Below, piece by piece: positions 19,112 through 29,339 of a DNA stretch of 64,000 nt. Source of the stretch: Dinoroseobacter sp. (GTDB lineage Bacteria > Pseudomonadota > Alphaproteobacteria > Rhodobacterales > Rhodobacteraceae); the NCBI GenBank assembly GCA_030066795.1, contig JASJAW010000019.1, forward strand, positions 124,001 through 188,000, read 5' to 3'. Below the pieces are notes generated by a model. The model was not told the DNA's origin and made no database searches. It saw only the letters and a list, made by a program, of their open reading frames with translations. Both the position numbers and the translations under genes were made by a program. Every line of letters begins with the position of its first letter. Position 1 is the first letter of the stretch.

Positions 19112-21585
19112 TTCGTTGGCGCAGCTTGCGGGAGCAGGGTGGTCACCCCGATGGCGCCGCCGCGCGCAAGCTCAGGGTCCAGCGACATTGGGATATACTC
19201 ACCGCGCCGCCACAACCCGCCAAGATCATCGTAGTGACGCGACAACGGATGGCCGGATTGCCCGGTGGAGGAAATGAAGACCGAGCTGTCCGGATCAGCA
19301 AAGTCATAGACGCCGCGATAGCCTGGCCCGTCTCCGGTCAGCCATGGGTTCGGTCCGACACCCGTGCTCAGACCGCGATTGAGCGTAAAGTCTCCGCCAG
19401 AGGTCGACTGACGAATGTTGACGATAGCGCCAAGGAACGGGACATCGCCGAGAACCGGGTGATCGTGCGTCGCCTCGTGTGCTTCGCCCCAGCGCCACCC
19501 CGCGATACTGCCGCCATAGGTTTCCTGCAGCGTAATAATCGCTTCATCCAGGGCGAGACGGGCCTGACCGGTGCAGGTTTCCTTTGCGACCGACTGCACC
19601 ACATCGCACCAACTCGCTGCACCGTCCACATCCCGGAAGACACGTTCGAGAAACAAGGGTTCGATATGTGTGAAGGACGCGGCCAGAGGACCCAGTTCGT
19701 CGCGGATCAGACGTGATTGCAGGGTGCGCATCCACTCCGCATAGATAAGTGGTTCTGGCAAATGCTCGGACATCTCCCCATTCCAGCTGGCCAGTAAGTC
19801 GAGGGCTGTCTTGCGCGCCCGTTCAACCGTGCCTTCAGGCGCCGCCTCCGAGGTGAACCACAGGTTGCGGGCCACCAGAGCCAGCAGGGTGCGCGCAGTC
19901 GGGCTCACTGTGTCAAGCTGCGTCTCGATGAAGCTGTCGCGCGTGTTGACTTGGCGCGCTGACATAAGGCGTTGCCATCGTTGGATACGCTGCGTGTCAC
20001 CCCAGTCGAAAGATACGTGCAGAGGAAACGGACGATCGACCAATTTGTTGTTGGTATTGCCCAGAAGCCCGGTTTCCGGATCACGGGTTCCTGGATTGGC
20101 GGTATAGCCCAGAGCACCTTGCCAGCGGTTCTGAGGGCGCCATCCCGGTGTCGGAAGCCTGCCGAGACTCTGGTGACGTGCCGACCGGCGGGGCAGGGCA
20201 CCGACAACCTGGTGTGCGATCCCGTCCTGACCCGCCAGCATGAGGTTTTGTGCTGGTGCCACGAATTTCTCAGCCGCCACGAGAGCGGTATCGATGGAGT
20301 TCGATTTCATCAAACCAATCGCTGCGTCCATCGAGGTGTCCGCCGGGCTGAGAGCGGTCCAGCTCAGAGCCGCGACATGTCCGGGCGGCGTGATGCTGGA
20401 GAGGTCATATTGCTCGCCTGTCAGCACCGGGCCATTGTCGCTCCAGCGCATGGTGATTGTAATGGGCGCAGCGTCCTTCACGCGTATGACCGTGCGGCGT
20501 GTCTCGAAAGGTTTAAATCCCTCTGGTGTCTCGTATTCTTCAGGGTTTTCGGGATTCAATCGCTCCAGAAACAGGTCCTGATCGTCCGCGTAGGAGGAGG
20601 TCAGACCCCAGCCGAGAACGTCCGATCGACCCGTCAGTATTGCAGGAATGCCCGGGATGGTGCCGCCTATTGCGCCCCCTGTTTCAAGCTCAAGCCGGGC
20701 CAGATACCACAGGGACGGTGCGGAATACTCCAGGTGTGGGTCATTTGCCAACAACGCGCCGCCGGCGGTGGAACGACTTGCTGCCGCAGCCCAGACATTT
20801 GAGGCTCCAACGGTGATCCGGTTTTTAACCGGCGACAGCGGATCTGGCTGAGTGACCGGGCCCAAGGCCAAACGAGAATCGGCGGAGGGAAAAAGCTGCG
20901 CAAAATCCGGCAGCGCCACCACACCATCGCCTGGTGCGTCAGGCATCAGGTCTGCGACCTGTTCGGGCGACAGCGCGAGGGATAGTCTTGCGCGCAGCAC
21001 TTCGGTGGGGAGATGGTAGCTGAGTTGTAGTGCCATCAGCTTGATAAGCACCACCGAGTCAGCAGGTTGCCACGGTGCAATTTCGGGCGGAAAGAGCCAG
21101 AATTCCGGAGCGCCACGACCAAGCGCCTTGGTGTTCACCTCTTCCACACGGGCATTCACCCCACGGGCATAGGCTTGGAGCGCCGCTTGGGTCTCTGGCT
21201 GCAATGATGCTACCGAACTCTGCGCCAGCGTATAGAAATCAAACCGGCGTAGCAGATCGTCTATTGGCAATGTGCGGGGACCAAACAGCTCCGACAGCCG
21301 CCCTTGTGCCGTCCGGCGCAGCATCGTCATTTGCCACAGGCGATCCTGTGCATGCGCGTATCCGAGTCCAAAAAACACGTCCTCGTTTGTGTCTGCAAAG
21401 ATGTGCGGCACATTGTGCGTATCGCGCACAATCTCCACTGGGCTCGAGAGCCCGCGCACTTCGTGCGTCGCGTCGTAGTCGGGTAGGGACCGCGCCGCAA
21501 AGTAGTAACTTGCAACCCCGGCGACACCCAGCGCGGCAAGAAACAAGATGAGGCTTCGAAACAGCCAACGAAATGCACGAGCCAT
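19108..21585 (-). CDS. Penicillin acylase family (Ntn) hydrolase
   Basis: This 825-residue protein belongs to the penicillin/cephalosporin/AHL acylase family, periplasmic Ntn-hydrolases that self-cleave. An N-terminal membrane anchor or uncleaved signal (LILFLAALGVAGVASYYFA) precedes the alpha part (VEIVRDTHNVPHIFADT; FFGLGYAHAQDRLWQM). The beta subunit should begin at Ser262 in VGASNVW, with Asn263 next to it. Further family motifs are ANDPHLEYSAPSLWY, WGLTSSYADDQDLF, and the terminal SGQSGHPLSRHYDDL. The substrate cannot be read from the sequence; amide-linked side chains, including acyl-homoserine lactones, are possible for the family. Confidence 0.9.
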   Translation of the reverse strand: MARAFRWLFRSLILFLAALGVAGVASYYFAARSLPDYDATHEVRGLSSPVEIVRDTHNVPHIFADTNEDVFFGLGYAHAQDRLWQMTMLRRTAQGRLSELFGPRTLPIDDLLRRFDFYTLAQSSVASLQPETQAALQAYARGVNARVEEVNTKALGRGAPEFWLFPPEIAPWQPADSVVLIKLMALQLSYHLPTEVLRARLSLALSPEQVADLMPDAPGDGVVALPDFAQLFPSADSRLALGPVTQPDPLSPVKNRITVGASNVWAAAASRSTAGGALLANDPHLEYSAPSLWYLARLELETGGAIGGTIPGIPAILTGRSDVLGWGLTSSYADDQDLFLERLNPENPEEYETPEGFKPFETRRTVIRVKDAAPITITMRWSDNGPVLTGEQYDLSSITPPGHVAALSWTALSPADTSMDAAIGLMKSNSIDTALVAAEKFVAPAQNLMLAGQDGIAHQVVGALPRRSARHQSLGRLPTPGWRPQNRWQGALGYTANPGTRDPETGLLGNTNNKLVDRPFPLHVSFDWGDTQRIQRWQRLMSARQVNTRDSFIETQLDTVSPTARTLLALVARNLWFTSEAAPEGTVERARKTALDLLASWNGEMSEHLPEPLIYAEWMRTLQSRLIRDELGPLAASFTHIEPLFLERVFRDVDGAASWCDVVQSVAKETCTGQARLALDEAIITLQETYGGSIAGWRWGEAHEATHDHPVLGDVPFLGAIVNIRQSTSGGDFTLNRGLSTGVGPNPWLTGDGPGYRGVYDFADPDSSVFISSTGQSGHPLSRHYDDLGGLWRRGEYIPMSLDPELARGGAIGVTTLLPQAAPTN

Positions 21586-21650
21586 GTCGTTTAGACCCTT
21601 AGTCGCGCGCTACGCGGTTGCAGCGCGCTCTCGCCTGCTTATGGCCGCTA

Positions 21651-22220
21651 TCAGGGGATAATGCGACTATAAACGGTCCCGTCCAGCGATGCTCCGGCGA
21701 TAGCACCTGCCTGGCCGAAAGTAATTCCCACCACAGGATCGATAGCTGTCAGGGTTTGCGCTGTAATTTCTTGAGCATTATCAGCCATGGTTACCTTCAG
21801 ATCGCCACCGGCCGTCAGCCCTAAGCCGTTGCGAAAGTTCGTGAGCGCTTCTTCGGTCATGAAGAACAGAGCGTGTGCGTATTGCTGGGCGCCAACCTGA
21901 ACGCCGAAGCTTCCCTCAACCGCCTGATAGTAATCGACCGTAATGCCATTCACGCGCAAGGCACCGCGCCCGTAGGAGCCGCCGAAGCCCAGACTGGCTT
22001 CGGTCTGTAACGGCATAACCAGAACGCCGACGGACTTGTCCAAAAGTTCGGCGGAGCCGGGAACATCGGATTTCAGGAATTCCAGTGCCGCATCGACACG
22101 GGCGTCGATCGTCGCAGCGCGCTGAGCGCTGCCGGACACCGAGTTGCAGCCCGCAAGAGCCAAAGCCGCAACGCCGAAAAGGCCGAATGCGGCCCGACGC
22201 GAAAACAGGGAAGATGCCAT
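21651..22220 (-). CDS. SYLF/Ysc84-domain lipoprotein
   Basis: This 189-residue protein has an export signal with a lipobox (LALAGC) followed by a SYLF (Ysc84, DUF500) domain. Diagnostic parts are the ALEFLKSDVPGSAELLDKSVGVLVMP opening, GFGGSYGRGAL, VQVGAQQYAHALFFMTEEAL, and the terminal TFGQAGAIAGASLDGTVYSRI. SYLF domains bind membrane lipids in eukaryotes; bacterial versions are exported proteins of unclear role. It lies 92 nt downstream of hemB on the same strand. Confidence 0.87.
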   Translation of the reverse strand: MASSLFSRRAAFGLFGVAALALAGCNSVSGSAQRAATIDARVDAALEFLKSDVPGSAELLDKSVGVLVMPLQTEASLGFGGSYGRGALRVNGITVDYYQAVEGSFGVQVGAQQYAHALFFMTEEALTNFRNGLGLTAGGDLKVTMADNAQEITAQTLTAIDPVVGITFGQAGAIAGASLDGTVYSRIIP

Positions 22221-22312
22221 CTGCTCAATCTCTCTATTGTGTTCTGGGGTGCTGCGACCCCTTTATGTGGTAGTGTAGCTCAGCGCCGGGCGGCTGTCAT
22301 CAAAAGACCCCG

Positions 22313-23317
22313 CTAGACCGCGCCTTCTTTGAGTTTTTGAGCGATTTCAGGCGCAAAATAGGTCAGGATCCCGTCGCATCCGGCGCGTTTGAACCCCAGA
22401 AGCGACTCAGCCATGACTTTGTCGCCGTCGATCCACCCGTTCTGGGCCGCCGCCTTGATCATCGCGTACTCGCCGGAAACCTGATAGGCATAGGTCGGCA
22501 CGCCGAATGTGTCTTTCACGCGACGGCAGATGTCGAGATAGGGCATGCCTGGCTTGACCATTACCATGTCCGCCCCCTCGACGAGATCTCGTTCAATCAA
22601 ACGCAACGCCTCATCCGTATTGCCCGGATCCATCTGGTAGGTTTTCTTGTCGCCTTTCAGCGCTCCAGATGCGCCGACCGCGTCCCGAAACGGACCGTAG
22701 AAAGCCGAGGCATATTTCGCCGAATAGCTGAGGATCGAAACGTCGCGGTGGCCGTTGGCTTCAAGAACAGCCCGCATCGTGCCGATACGACCGTCCATCA
22801 TATCCGAAGGTCCGAGAATATCTGCGCCGGCTTCGGCCTGCGCCAGCGCCATTTTGGCGAGCGCCTCAACGGTTTCGTCGTTCAGGATGATCCCGTCACG
22901 CACATACCCGTCATGGCCGTTTATGTTGTAGGGATCGAGCGCAATGTCCGTCATCACGGCGATCTCTGGCACAGCGGCCTTAATGGCGCGAATGGTCCGG
23001 TTGGACAGATTCTCCGGATCCCAGGCCTCGGCGCAATCCTCAGTTTTCTTCTCTTGCGCGATATAGGGAAAGATGCAGATCGCGGGAATTTCAAGCTCCG
23101 CTGCGCGTTCGGCGGCTTTGACTGCTCCCTCCACGGTTAGCCGTTCTACGCCCGGCATCGAGGCGACGGGACCCGCCCCGTCGGGTTCCGAAACAAAAAT
23201 TGGCCAGATCAGATCCTCGACCGTAAGGGTGTGTTCCCGGGCCAATCCGCGCAGAGCAGCGCTTTTACGCAAGCGGCGGAAACGGGCGTGAGGAAAGGGA
23301 GCTTGGATCGGGCGCAT
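22313..23317 (-). CDS. hemB: Delta-aminolevulinic acid dehydratase (porphobilinogen synthase)
   Basis: HemB condenses two 5-aminolevulinate molecules to porphobilinogen in tetrapyrrole synthesis. The 334-residue protein shows the usual motifs: FPHARFRRLRKS at the N terminus, LIWPIFV, GADILGPSDMMDGRIG, the first active-site Lys in YSAKYASAFYGPFRDA, and the second in MVMVKPGMPYLDI, then YQVSGEYAMI. ATG 23317 (MRPIQAPFPH) is preceded by AAGGC. An upstream in-frame ATG at 23356 is possible but adds residues rich in Lys and Glu not seen in the family. Confidence 0.95.
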   Translation of the reverse strand: MRPIQAPFPHARFRRLRKSAALRGLAREHTLTVEDLIWPIFVSEPDGAGPVASMPGVERLTVEGAVKAAERAAELEIPAICIFPYIAQEKKTEDCAEAWDPENLSNRTIRAIKAAVPEIAVMTDIALDPYNINGHDGYVRDGIILNDETVEALAKMALAQAEAGADILGPSDMMDGRIGTMRAVLEANGHRDVSILSYSAKYASAFYGPFRDAVGASGALKGDKKTYQMDPGNTDEALRLIERDLVEGADMVMVKPGMPYLDICRRVKDTFGVPTYAYQVSGEYAMIKAAAQNGWIDGDKVMAESLLGFKRAGCDGILTYFAPEIAQKLKEGAV

Positions 23318-23439
23318 GCGTTTGCCTTGTTCTTTTGACTTTTCACTGGGTGACACGGTTTTTCGACTATCTCAAGGCTGGAACTCCGCTTCTGTCGCGC
23401 CTAATGTCTGCGCGCTGACCCCTGCCGGACGTTTCCCCC

Positions 23440-23964
23440 TTGGATTTACCTATCGCTGCAACTGAAGTCATCGACATGAGGTCGTTTTCCAGTATGTGGT
23501 TCTGGATAACGCTCGCCGTGTTCTGGTCAGCCATGAGCCATTACGCGATCGGTGTTCCTTACGAAATGGTGCAGCGCGCTTTTCGCCGGAACGAAGAGGG
23601 GTTGTGGCGCGACCTCGAAACACTTGCACGGATCAATGCGGAACGACTTCTCGTCATAGGATCCAGCGCTGGGGTGTTTGTTGCCGCCATGGCGGGCTTC
23701 TTGCTCACAACGCTGTTCGTTCTCGGGTTCGGATACGGCGTGGAATTCTGTCAGGCCGCGTTTATGATAGCTTTCCCGTTCTCGCTGGTAGGGTTGTTGT
23801 CTCAACGCACCGCGCGTCTGATCCTCGAGTTGCAGCCAAAAGGCCCCGAATTGGGCAGGGGGCTGAGACGTCACAGGGTCTATGTGCAGATCATTGGCCT
23901 CATCTCGATTCTGGTCACCGCCTTCTGGGGGGTATTCAAGGTCCTCAGCACAGGCGTGCTCTGA
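23440..23964 (+). CDS. Conserved roseobacter membrane protein
   Basis: This 174-residue protein has hydrophobic stretches MWFWITLAVFWSAMSHYAIG, SSAGVFVAAMAGFLLTTLFVLGFG, AFMIAFPFSLVGLL and IIGLISILVTAFWGVF, so it probably spans the membrane four times. Homologues in Rhodobacterales are sometimes labelled 'component of SufBCD complex', a name I cannot support from this sequence because no Fe-S assembly gene is nearby. Start TTG 23440 lacks a clear ribosome-binding site. It is kept because homologues, as I remember them, extend about 12 residues before the MRSFS at 23476. It is divergent from hemB and precedes mfd by 49 nt. Confidence 0.78.
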   Translation: MDLPIAATEVIDMRSFSSMWFWITLAVFWSAMSHYAIGVPYEMVQRAFRRNEEGLWRDLETLARINAERLLVIGSSAGVFVAAMAGFLLTTLFVLGFGYGVEFCQAAFMIAFPFSLVGLLSQRTARLILELQPKGPELGRGLRRHRVYVQIIGLISILVTAFWGVFKVLSTGVL

Positions 23965-24013
23965 AACACGAGGCAACGGTTGACACCGGCGCGCTGGCGC
24001 GTAGGTCACGGCC

Positions 24014-27000
24014 ATGACGATCAACGCCCCAGCACATGTCACGGTCTCCGGCGCGCCCGAAGGGTTTGATGCGCAGATCATTGCGCGAGAACTAGAGCGC
24101 GCAAATGCGCCTGTGATCTTCGTGGCGCGGGATGACAAGCGCCTTGCAGCAATGGCTCAGGCACTGGAAGTGACCCGTCCGGACATCGTGCATCTGGACC
24201 TCCCGGCCTGGGATTGTCTGCCCTATGACCGGTCCTCCCCGAACCCGGACCTGTCAGCCGCTCGTATGGCGACGCTGGCGGGACTTGCGCAAGATGCCGT
24301 GCCCGGCCCCTTTGTCCTGCTGACGACATTGAACGCGTTTTTGCAGAAACTTCCCGCGCGTGCCGTACTCCAAGAGGCCAGTTTCGTGGCCGAAGTCGGC
24401 GGTCGGGTAGACGAGGACGCGTTGCGGACATTTCTGGTGCGGATGGGGTTTGTGCAGGCTCCGACGGTCACCGAGCCTGGAGATTATGCTGTTCGTGGCG
24501 GAATCATCGATGTCTATCCGCCCGGAGAAGCTGGTCCGGTGCGCCTCGACCTATTTGGCGATGTGATGGATGGTGCACGCCGGTTTGATCCGATCAGCCA
24601 AAGAACCACGGAAAAACTGGACCGGGTGGAATTGGCGCCTGTCTCGGAGGTGATCCTTGACGAAGCAGCCATCCGCCGGTTCCGACAGAATTACCGCATC
24701 GAGTTCGGGGCGGCTGGAACCGACGATCCGCTCTATGAAGCGGTAAGCGCCGGGCGCAAGCACGCCGGGATGGAACACTGGCTGCCTTATTTCCACGAAA
24801 CATTGGAAACCCTTCTGGACTATCTGCCTGACGCGTCGGTCGTTTTTGACGATCAGACCCGGGCGTCGGAAATATCACGCTGGGAAGGCATTTCGGATCA
24901 ATATGAAACGCGTCGTCATGCGCTCGATCAGAAAGGGCGCATGGACACGGTCTACAAACCCGTCTCGCCAGAGGCGCTGTATGTTTCTCCCGATGCCTCT
25001 GAGGCGCTTTTGTCAAAGCGACGTGTCGTGCGTCTTTCCGTACTGCCGCAGGCGACGGGTGCAGGGGTCACAGACGCCGGAGCGCGGATCGGGCGGTCTT
25101 TCGCGCCGGAACGCCAGAGCGGGGACATCAACCTGTTCGAAACCCTGGCCAATCACATTCGCGAAAAGCGGCGTGATGCGCAGGTGGTGGTGGCGAGCTG
25201 GTCAGAAGGCGCGCGGGACCGGCTTTCTGGCCTGTTGGAAGATCAGGAGATCGCGGATGCGCGTCCGATTGAACGCCTTTCCGATGTGCCCGTCGGAGCA
25301 GGGGGTGTATTCCTTCTGATCTGGCCACTGGATCAAGGGTTCGAAGGCAGCCTTTCCGACGGAACGCGGCTGGTTGTGATCTCGGAACAAGATGTGCTGG
25401 GCGATCGCCTGATCCGAAAGACCAAACGCAAACGACGAGCAGAGAATTTTCTGCAGGAGGCCACAAGCCTCAGTGCGGGGGATCTGGTGGTGCATGTTGA
25501 TCATGGCATCGGGCTGTACAAGGGGCTTGAGACCGTCACCGCGATGGGGGCGCCGCATGAATGTCTGGCGCTGGAATATGCGGGTGGGGACCGGCTGTTC
25601 CTGCCAGTGGAAAACATCGAATTGCTCAGTCGCTACGGGCAGGAAACCGGCCTGCTCGACAAGCTGGGCGGTGGCGCGTGGCAGGCCAAGAAAGCCAAGC
25701 TCAAAGAGCGCATCCGCGAGATGGCGGACAAGCTTATCCGTATTGCGGCAGAACGCGCCATGCGCCGTGCGCCAATGCTGGAGCCGCCCCCGGACATGTG
25801 GGAGGCTTTTGCGGCGCGCTTCCCGTACCAGGAAACCGATGACCAGCTGAACGCCATCGAGGACGTTTTGCGGGATCTCAACGCTGGTACGCCCATGGAC
25901 CGGTTGATCTGCGGTGATGTGGGGTTCGGCAAAACCGAAGTTGCCATGCGGGCAGCGTTTGTAGCGGCCCTGTCGGGTGTCCAGGTCGCCGTGATCGCAC
26001 CGACGACTTTGCTTGCCCGGCAGCATTTCAAAAGCTTTTCAGATCGATTCCGCGGCTTCCCGTTGGAAGTTCGCGCCCTGTCACGTTTCGTCTCGTCCAA
26101 AGAGGCATCCGAGACCCGCAAGGGCATCGGGTCCGGCACCGTCGACATTGTCGTAGGCACCCATGCGCTGCTGGCCAAACAGGTGCGGTTTCACAACCTC
26201 GGCCTGCTGGTCATTGATGAAGAACAGAAATTTGGGGTCACCCACAAGGAGCGCCTGAAAGAACTGCGCTCCGATATTCATGTCCTGACATTAACCGCCA
26301 CTCCTATCCCGCGCACACTGCAACTCAGCCTGTCCGGGGTACGGGACCTGTCGATCATAGGCACGCCGCCGGTCGACCGACTGGCGATCCGGACCTATGT
26401 GCAGGAATTTGATGGTGTGACGATCCGTGAGGCACTGCTGCGTGAACACTATCGCGGTGGACAGTCCTTTTTTGTGGTGCCGCGCATCAAGGACATCCCG
26501 GATATCGAGGACTTCCTGCGCGACCAGGTGCCTGAAGTCAGCTTTGTCGTGGCCCACGGCCAGATGGCGGCCGGTGAGCTCGATGACCGGATGAACGCCT
26601 TCTATGACGGGAAGTACGACGTGTTGTTGGCGACCACGATTGTCGAGTCAGGTCTCGATATCCCGACTGCCAACACCATGGTCATCCACCGTGCGGATAT
26701 GTTCGGGCTGAGCCAGCTTTACCAGATCCGGGGCAGGGTGGGCCGGTCGAAGACGCGCGCCTACGCGTATCTGACGACCAAGCCGCGCGCGCCGCTGACC
26801 CCTCAGGCGGAGAAACGTCTCCGGGTGCTTGGGGCGCTCGAAAGCCTTGGTGCCGGGTTTACCTTGGCCTCGCAAGACCTTGATATCAGGGGCGCTGGCA
26901 ACATCCTCGGTGAAGAACAGTCTGGCCAGTTCCGCGATGTCGGCTTTGAACTGTACCAATCGATGCTCGAAGAGGCGATTGGCAAGATCAAATCCGGTCA

Positions 27001-27490
27001 GATGGAGGGGCTGACTGACAGTGACGGCCAATGGGCGCCACAGATCAACCTTGGTGTCCCGGTCCTGATCCCGGCCGATTATGTGCCGGACCTCGACGTC
27101 CGGCTGGGCCTCTATCGCCGCCTGTCGCAACTCGCCAGCAAGGTAGAGCTCGAAGGTTTCGCGGCGGAACTGATTGACCGCTTTGGGAAACTCCCAAGAG
27201 AAGTCAATACGTTGCTGCTCGTTGTTCGCATTAAGGCTGAATGCAAGAAAGCCGGGATCGCGAAGTTGGATGGCGGGCCAAAAGGCGCAACGATCCAGTT
27301 CCATAACGATAAATTCGCAAACCCTGCCGGTCTTGTGGCGTTTATTCAGGACCAACGCGGGCAGGCGAAGGTCAAGGACAACAAAATCGTGGTCCGCCGC
27401 GACTGGGCGCGGGACAGCGACCGGATAAAGGGCGCTTTCGCCATCGCGCGGGATCTGGCGCAGCAAGCCAAGGTGCAGGCAAAAGTTTAG
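24014..27490 (+). CDS. mfd: Transcription-repair coupling factor Mfd
   Basis: Mfd removes RNA polymerase stalled at DNA lesions and recruits UvrA. The 1158-residue length is standard. In order it has a UvrB-homology module near the N terminus, the RNA-polymerase-interacting CarD-like domain ([18 protein letters not shown]), and a RecG-like SF2 translocase with Walker [32 protein letters not shown] (DEEQ box), [16 protein letters not shown] and the [15 protein letters not shown] motif VI region, then the C-terminal autoinhibitory domain. The last residues (AKVQAKV) are slightly repetitive. Its stop overlaps that of the convergent MFS gene by 4 nt. Confidence 0.97.
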   Translation: MTINAPAHVTVSGAPEGFDAQIIARELERANAPVIFVARDDKRLAAMAQALEVTRPDIVHLDLPAWDCLPYDRSSPNPDLSAARMATLAGLAQDAVPGPFVLLTTLNAFLQKLPARAVLQEASFVAEVGGRVDEDALRTFLVRMGFVQAPTVTEPGDYAVRGGIIDVYPPGEAGPVRLDLFGDVMDGARRFDPISQRTTEKLDRVELAPVSEVILDEAAIRRFRQNYRIEFGAAGTDDPLYEAVSAGRKHAGMEHWLPYFHETLETLLDYLPDASVVFDDQTRASEISRWEGISDQYETRRHALDQKGRMDTVYKPVSPEALYVSPDASEALLSKRRVVRLSVLPQATGAGVTDAGARIGRSFAPERQSGDINLFETLANHIREKRRDAQVVVASWSEGARDRLSGLLEDQEIADARPIERLSDVPVGAGGVFLLIWPLDQGFEGSLSDGTRLVVISEQDVLGDRLIRKTKRKRRAENFLQEATSLSAGDLVVHVDHGIGLYKGLETVTAMGAPHECLALEYAGGDRLFLPVENIELLSRYGQETGLLDKLGGGAWQAKKAKLKERIREMADKLIRIAAERAMRRAPMLEPPPDMWEAFAARFPYQETDDQLNAIEDVLRDLNAGTPMDRLICGDVGFGKTEVAMRAAFVAALSGVQVAVIAPTTLLARQHFKSFSDRFRGFPLEVRALSRFVSSKEASETRKGIGSGTVDIVVGTHALLAKQVRFHNLGLLVIDEEQKFGVTHKERLKELRSDIHVLTLTATPIPRTLQLSLSGVRDLSIIGTPPVDRLAIRTYVQEFDGVTIREALLREHYRGGQSFFVVPRIKDIPDIEDFLRDQVPEVSFVVAHGQMAAGELDDRMNAFYDGKYDVLLATTIVESGLDIPTANTMVIHRADMFGLSQLYQIRGRVGRSKTRAYAYLTTKPRAPLTPQAEKRLRVLGALESLGAGFTLASQDLDIRGAGNILGEEQSGQFRDVGFELYQSMLEEAIGKIKSGQMEGLTDSDGQWAPQINLGVPVLIPADYVPDLDVRLGLYRRLSQLASKVELEGFAAELIDRFGKLPREVNTLLLVVRIKAECKKAGIAKLDGGPKGATIQFHNDKFANPAGLVAFIQDQRGQAKVKDNKIVVRRDWARDSDRIKGAFAIARDLAQQAKVQAKV

Positions 27491-28698
27491 GCTGGCGCCT
27501 CGTCACGGCTGCCGAGCACGCGCATGATCGCATAGGCGGTCAGCGCCAGCAGAGCGATGCCAGCGGCGATTGGGGCAGGGGTGCCATCAAACTGCATGCC
27601 AAGCGGAATGGCGAAGACCACTGACCCGACCGTTGAGACGGCGCCTACGACAGACGCGGTCAGGCCTGCGATATGGCCCATCGGCTCCAACGCGATGGCA
27701 TTGAGGTTACCGAGCGTCAGCCCCACCATGAAGAACACGCTGGTAGTCCAGACCACATAGGCTGCGAGATAGGGCCCGTTCGACAGGTCTAACTGGGTTA
27801 CCATGAAAAACGCGCTCGCCATTGCGATTTGCATAAGCAACGCAGTGCGCACCACCTTGCGCATTCCGATGCGAACCACAACACGGGCGTTCACCGCGCT
27901 GGATCCGGCCGCGAACAGCGCAATCAGCGCAAACCACAGGTGAAATACGTCTCCCTGACCGAATGTTTGGTCGAACGCCTGTTGCGTGGAAGAAAGAACC
28001 GAGAAAAGGCACGCCATGGCAAGAGTTTGCGCCGCGATCGTCAGGCGCACAACGCGGTTTGACAGAACCTCTGTGACCCCGTTCCACAGAACGGCGGGCC
28101 GGAAAGGTCGGCGTGCCTCGCTTGGAAGGGTCTCCGGCTGGCGTAGCCACAGCCAGGCCGCCGAGAACACCGCGAAGAGGATGAACGCGGCGAAGATGCC
28201 ACGCCAGCCGGTGATTGCCATGATGCCTGCGCCCAATGTCGGGGCCAGAGCGGGAATAAGGGAAAACACCATAAACACGAAAGACATAATCCGCGCCATT
28301 TGACGCCCGGAATAAAGATCGCGGACAATTGCAACGGCAACCACCCGTGGCCCGGCGCCGCCGAGCCCCTGGATCACACGCCCAAGCAGAGCCAGTTCCA
28401 GCGACTGAGCCGCCCAAGCCATAGCGGCGCCCGCACAATACAGCGCGGCCCCCCAAAGTATGATCGGGCGGCGCCCATAGGCATCCGACAGGGGACCCGT
28501 GAACAAGGTGCCCACGCCCATGCCAAACACAAAGCTGGTGATGATCAACGCCGCGCGGTTGGGGGCCTCCGGCGTCATTGCTTCCGCGATTTCCGGCATC
28601 GCTGGCAGCATCGCATCAATAGAGAACGCAATCGTCGCAAAAAGCATTGCGATCAACGCGATAAACTCTGGTGTTGAGAGCCGCTTTTCAGGCGTCAT
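27487..28698 (-). CDS. MFS efflux transporter, Bcr/CflA (DHA1) family
   Basis: This 403-residue protein has twelve predicted hydrophobic segments. It starts EFIALIAMLFATIAFSIDAMLPAMPEI, the signature of the Bcr/CflA drug-resistance branch of the major facilitator superfamily. The motif-A loop GPLSDAYGRRPII and motif-C-like stretch are present. Family members export bicyclomycin, sulfonamides, dipeptides or other small molecules; the substrate here is unknown. Its start overlaps the DsbA-like gene upstream by 4 nt, making it the last gene of a coupled trio, so its substrate may be made or used by the acyl-CoA ligase. Confidence 0.9.
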   Translation of the reverse strand: MTPEKRLSTPEFIALIAMLFATIAFSIDAMLPAMPEIAEAMTPEAPNRAALIITSFVFGMGVGTLFTGPLSDAYGRRPIILWGAALYCAGAAMAWAAQSLELALLGRVIQGLGGAGPRVVAVAIVRDLYSGRQMARIMSFVFMVFSLIPALAPTLGAGIMAITGWRGIFAAFILFAVFSAAWLWLRQPETLPSEARRPFRPAVLWNGVTEVLSNRVVRLTIAAQTLAMACLFSVLSSTQQAFDQTFGQGDVFHLWFALIALFAAGSSAVNARVVVRIGMRKVVRTALLMQIAMASAFFMVTQLDLSNGPYLAAYVVWTTSVFFMVGLTLGNLNAIALEPMGHIAGLTASVVGAVSTVGSVVFAIPLGMQFDGTPAPIAAGIALLALTAYAIMRVLGSRDEAPA

Positions 28699-29339
28699 GC
28701 CTCAGATTTCGCTTGTTCAGTGAGCTCGTCGATGACCTGCACCCAGAGTTCTGTGCTTTGGGCGCCAGGCAGCACATGCTGATTGGCGATGATAAAGCAG
28801 GGCACGCCGGTCACACCCCGGTCTCGGGCATGTTGGTCTCGGGCGCGGATATTGTGGCGATCTCCATCTGTCGCAAGCAACCTGTCGATCATCGCCTGAT
28901 CCATGCCAACCTCTCCGGCAAGACGAGACAACACAGATGGATGGCCAATATCGCGCCCTTCGTTGAAGTACGCCTTGAAAAGTCTTGAGACCATTGCGGT
29001 TTGCCGACCTTCAAGGCCCGCCCAATGGATCAGTCTGTGGGCATCCAGCGTGTTGGGTGTACGGTCAATCGCCGGGAAATCAATTCCGAGTTTGAGTTGC
29101 TCCGCGCGCTCGACAATAGGGGCATAAGCCTGCGCGGCGCCGGTTTGGCCGCCAAACTTGGTTTCCAGGTACTCAACGCGGTCCATGCCGTCGGCGGGCA
29201 TGTCGGGGTTGAGCTGGAACGGATGCCATTCGATCTCGAACGGGTGATCGGGACGTTGCTCTAAGGCGCGGTCCAGATAGGCCTTACCGATATAGCACCA
29301 GGGGCAAATTGGATCCGACAGGATATCGAGCTTGATCAT
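28695..29339 (-). CDS. DsbA/FrnE-like thioredoxin-fold protein
   Basis: This 214-residue protein is of the FrnE/2-hydroxychromene-2-carboxylate isomerase branch of the DsbA fold. The N terminus gives MIKLDILSDPICPWCYIGK with a CPWC active site. The helical insertion has HPFQLNPDMP, and the cis-Pro loop is GVTGVPCFI. No signal peptide is present, so it acts in the cytosol. Members are oxidoreductases or glutathione-dependent isomerases of aromatic catabolism. It overlaps both neighbours by 4 nt (acyl-CoA ligase before it, MFS transporter after it), which suggests a joint pathway rather than general disulfide exchange. Confidence 0.88.
   Translation of the reverse strand: MIKLDILSDPICPWCYIGKAYLDRALEQRPDHPFEIEWHPFQLNPDMPADGMDRVEYLETKFGGQTGAAQAYAPIVERAEQLKLGIDFPAIDRTPNTLDAHRLIHWAGLEGRQTAMVSRLFKAYFNEGRDIGHPSVLSRLAGEVGMDQAMIDRLLATDGDRHNIRARDQHARDRGVTGVPCFIIANQHVLPGAQSTELWVQVIDELTEQAKSEA

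Noticed and set aside
22221-22312. GGGGT/ACCCC repeat between hemB and the SYLF gene
   Set aside because: A 5-bp stem with no T-run is too small to call a terminator or an RNA feature.
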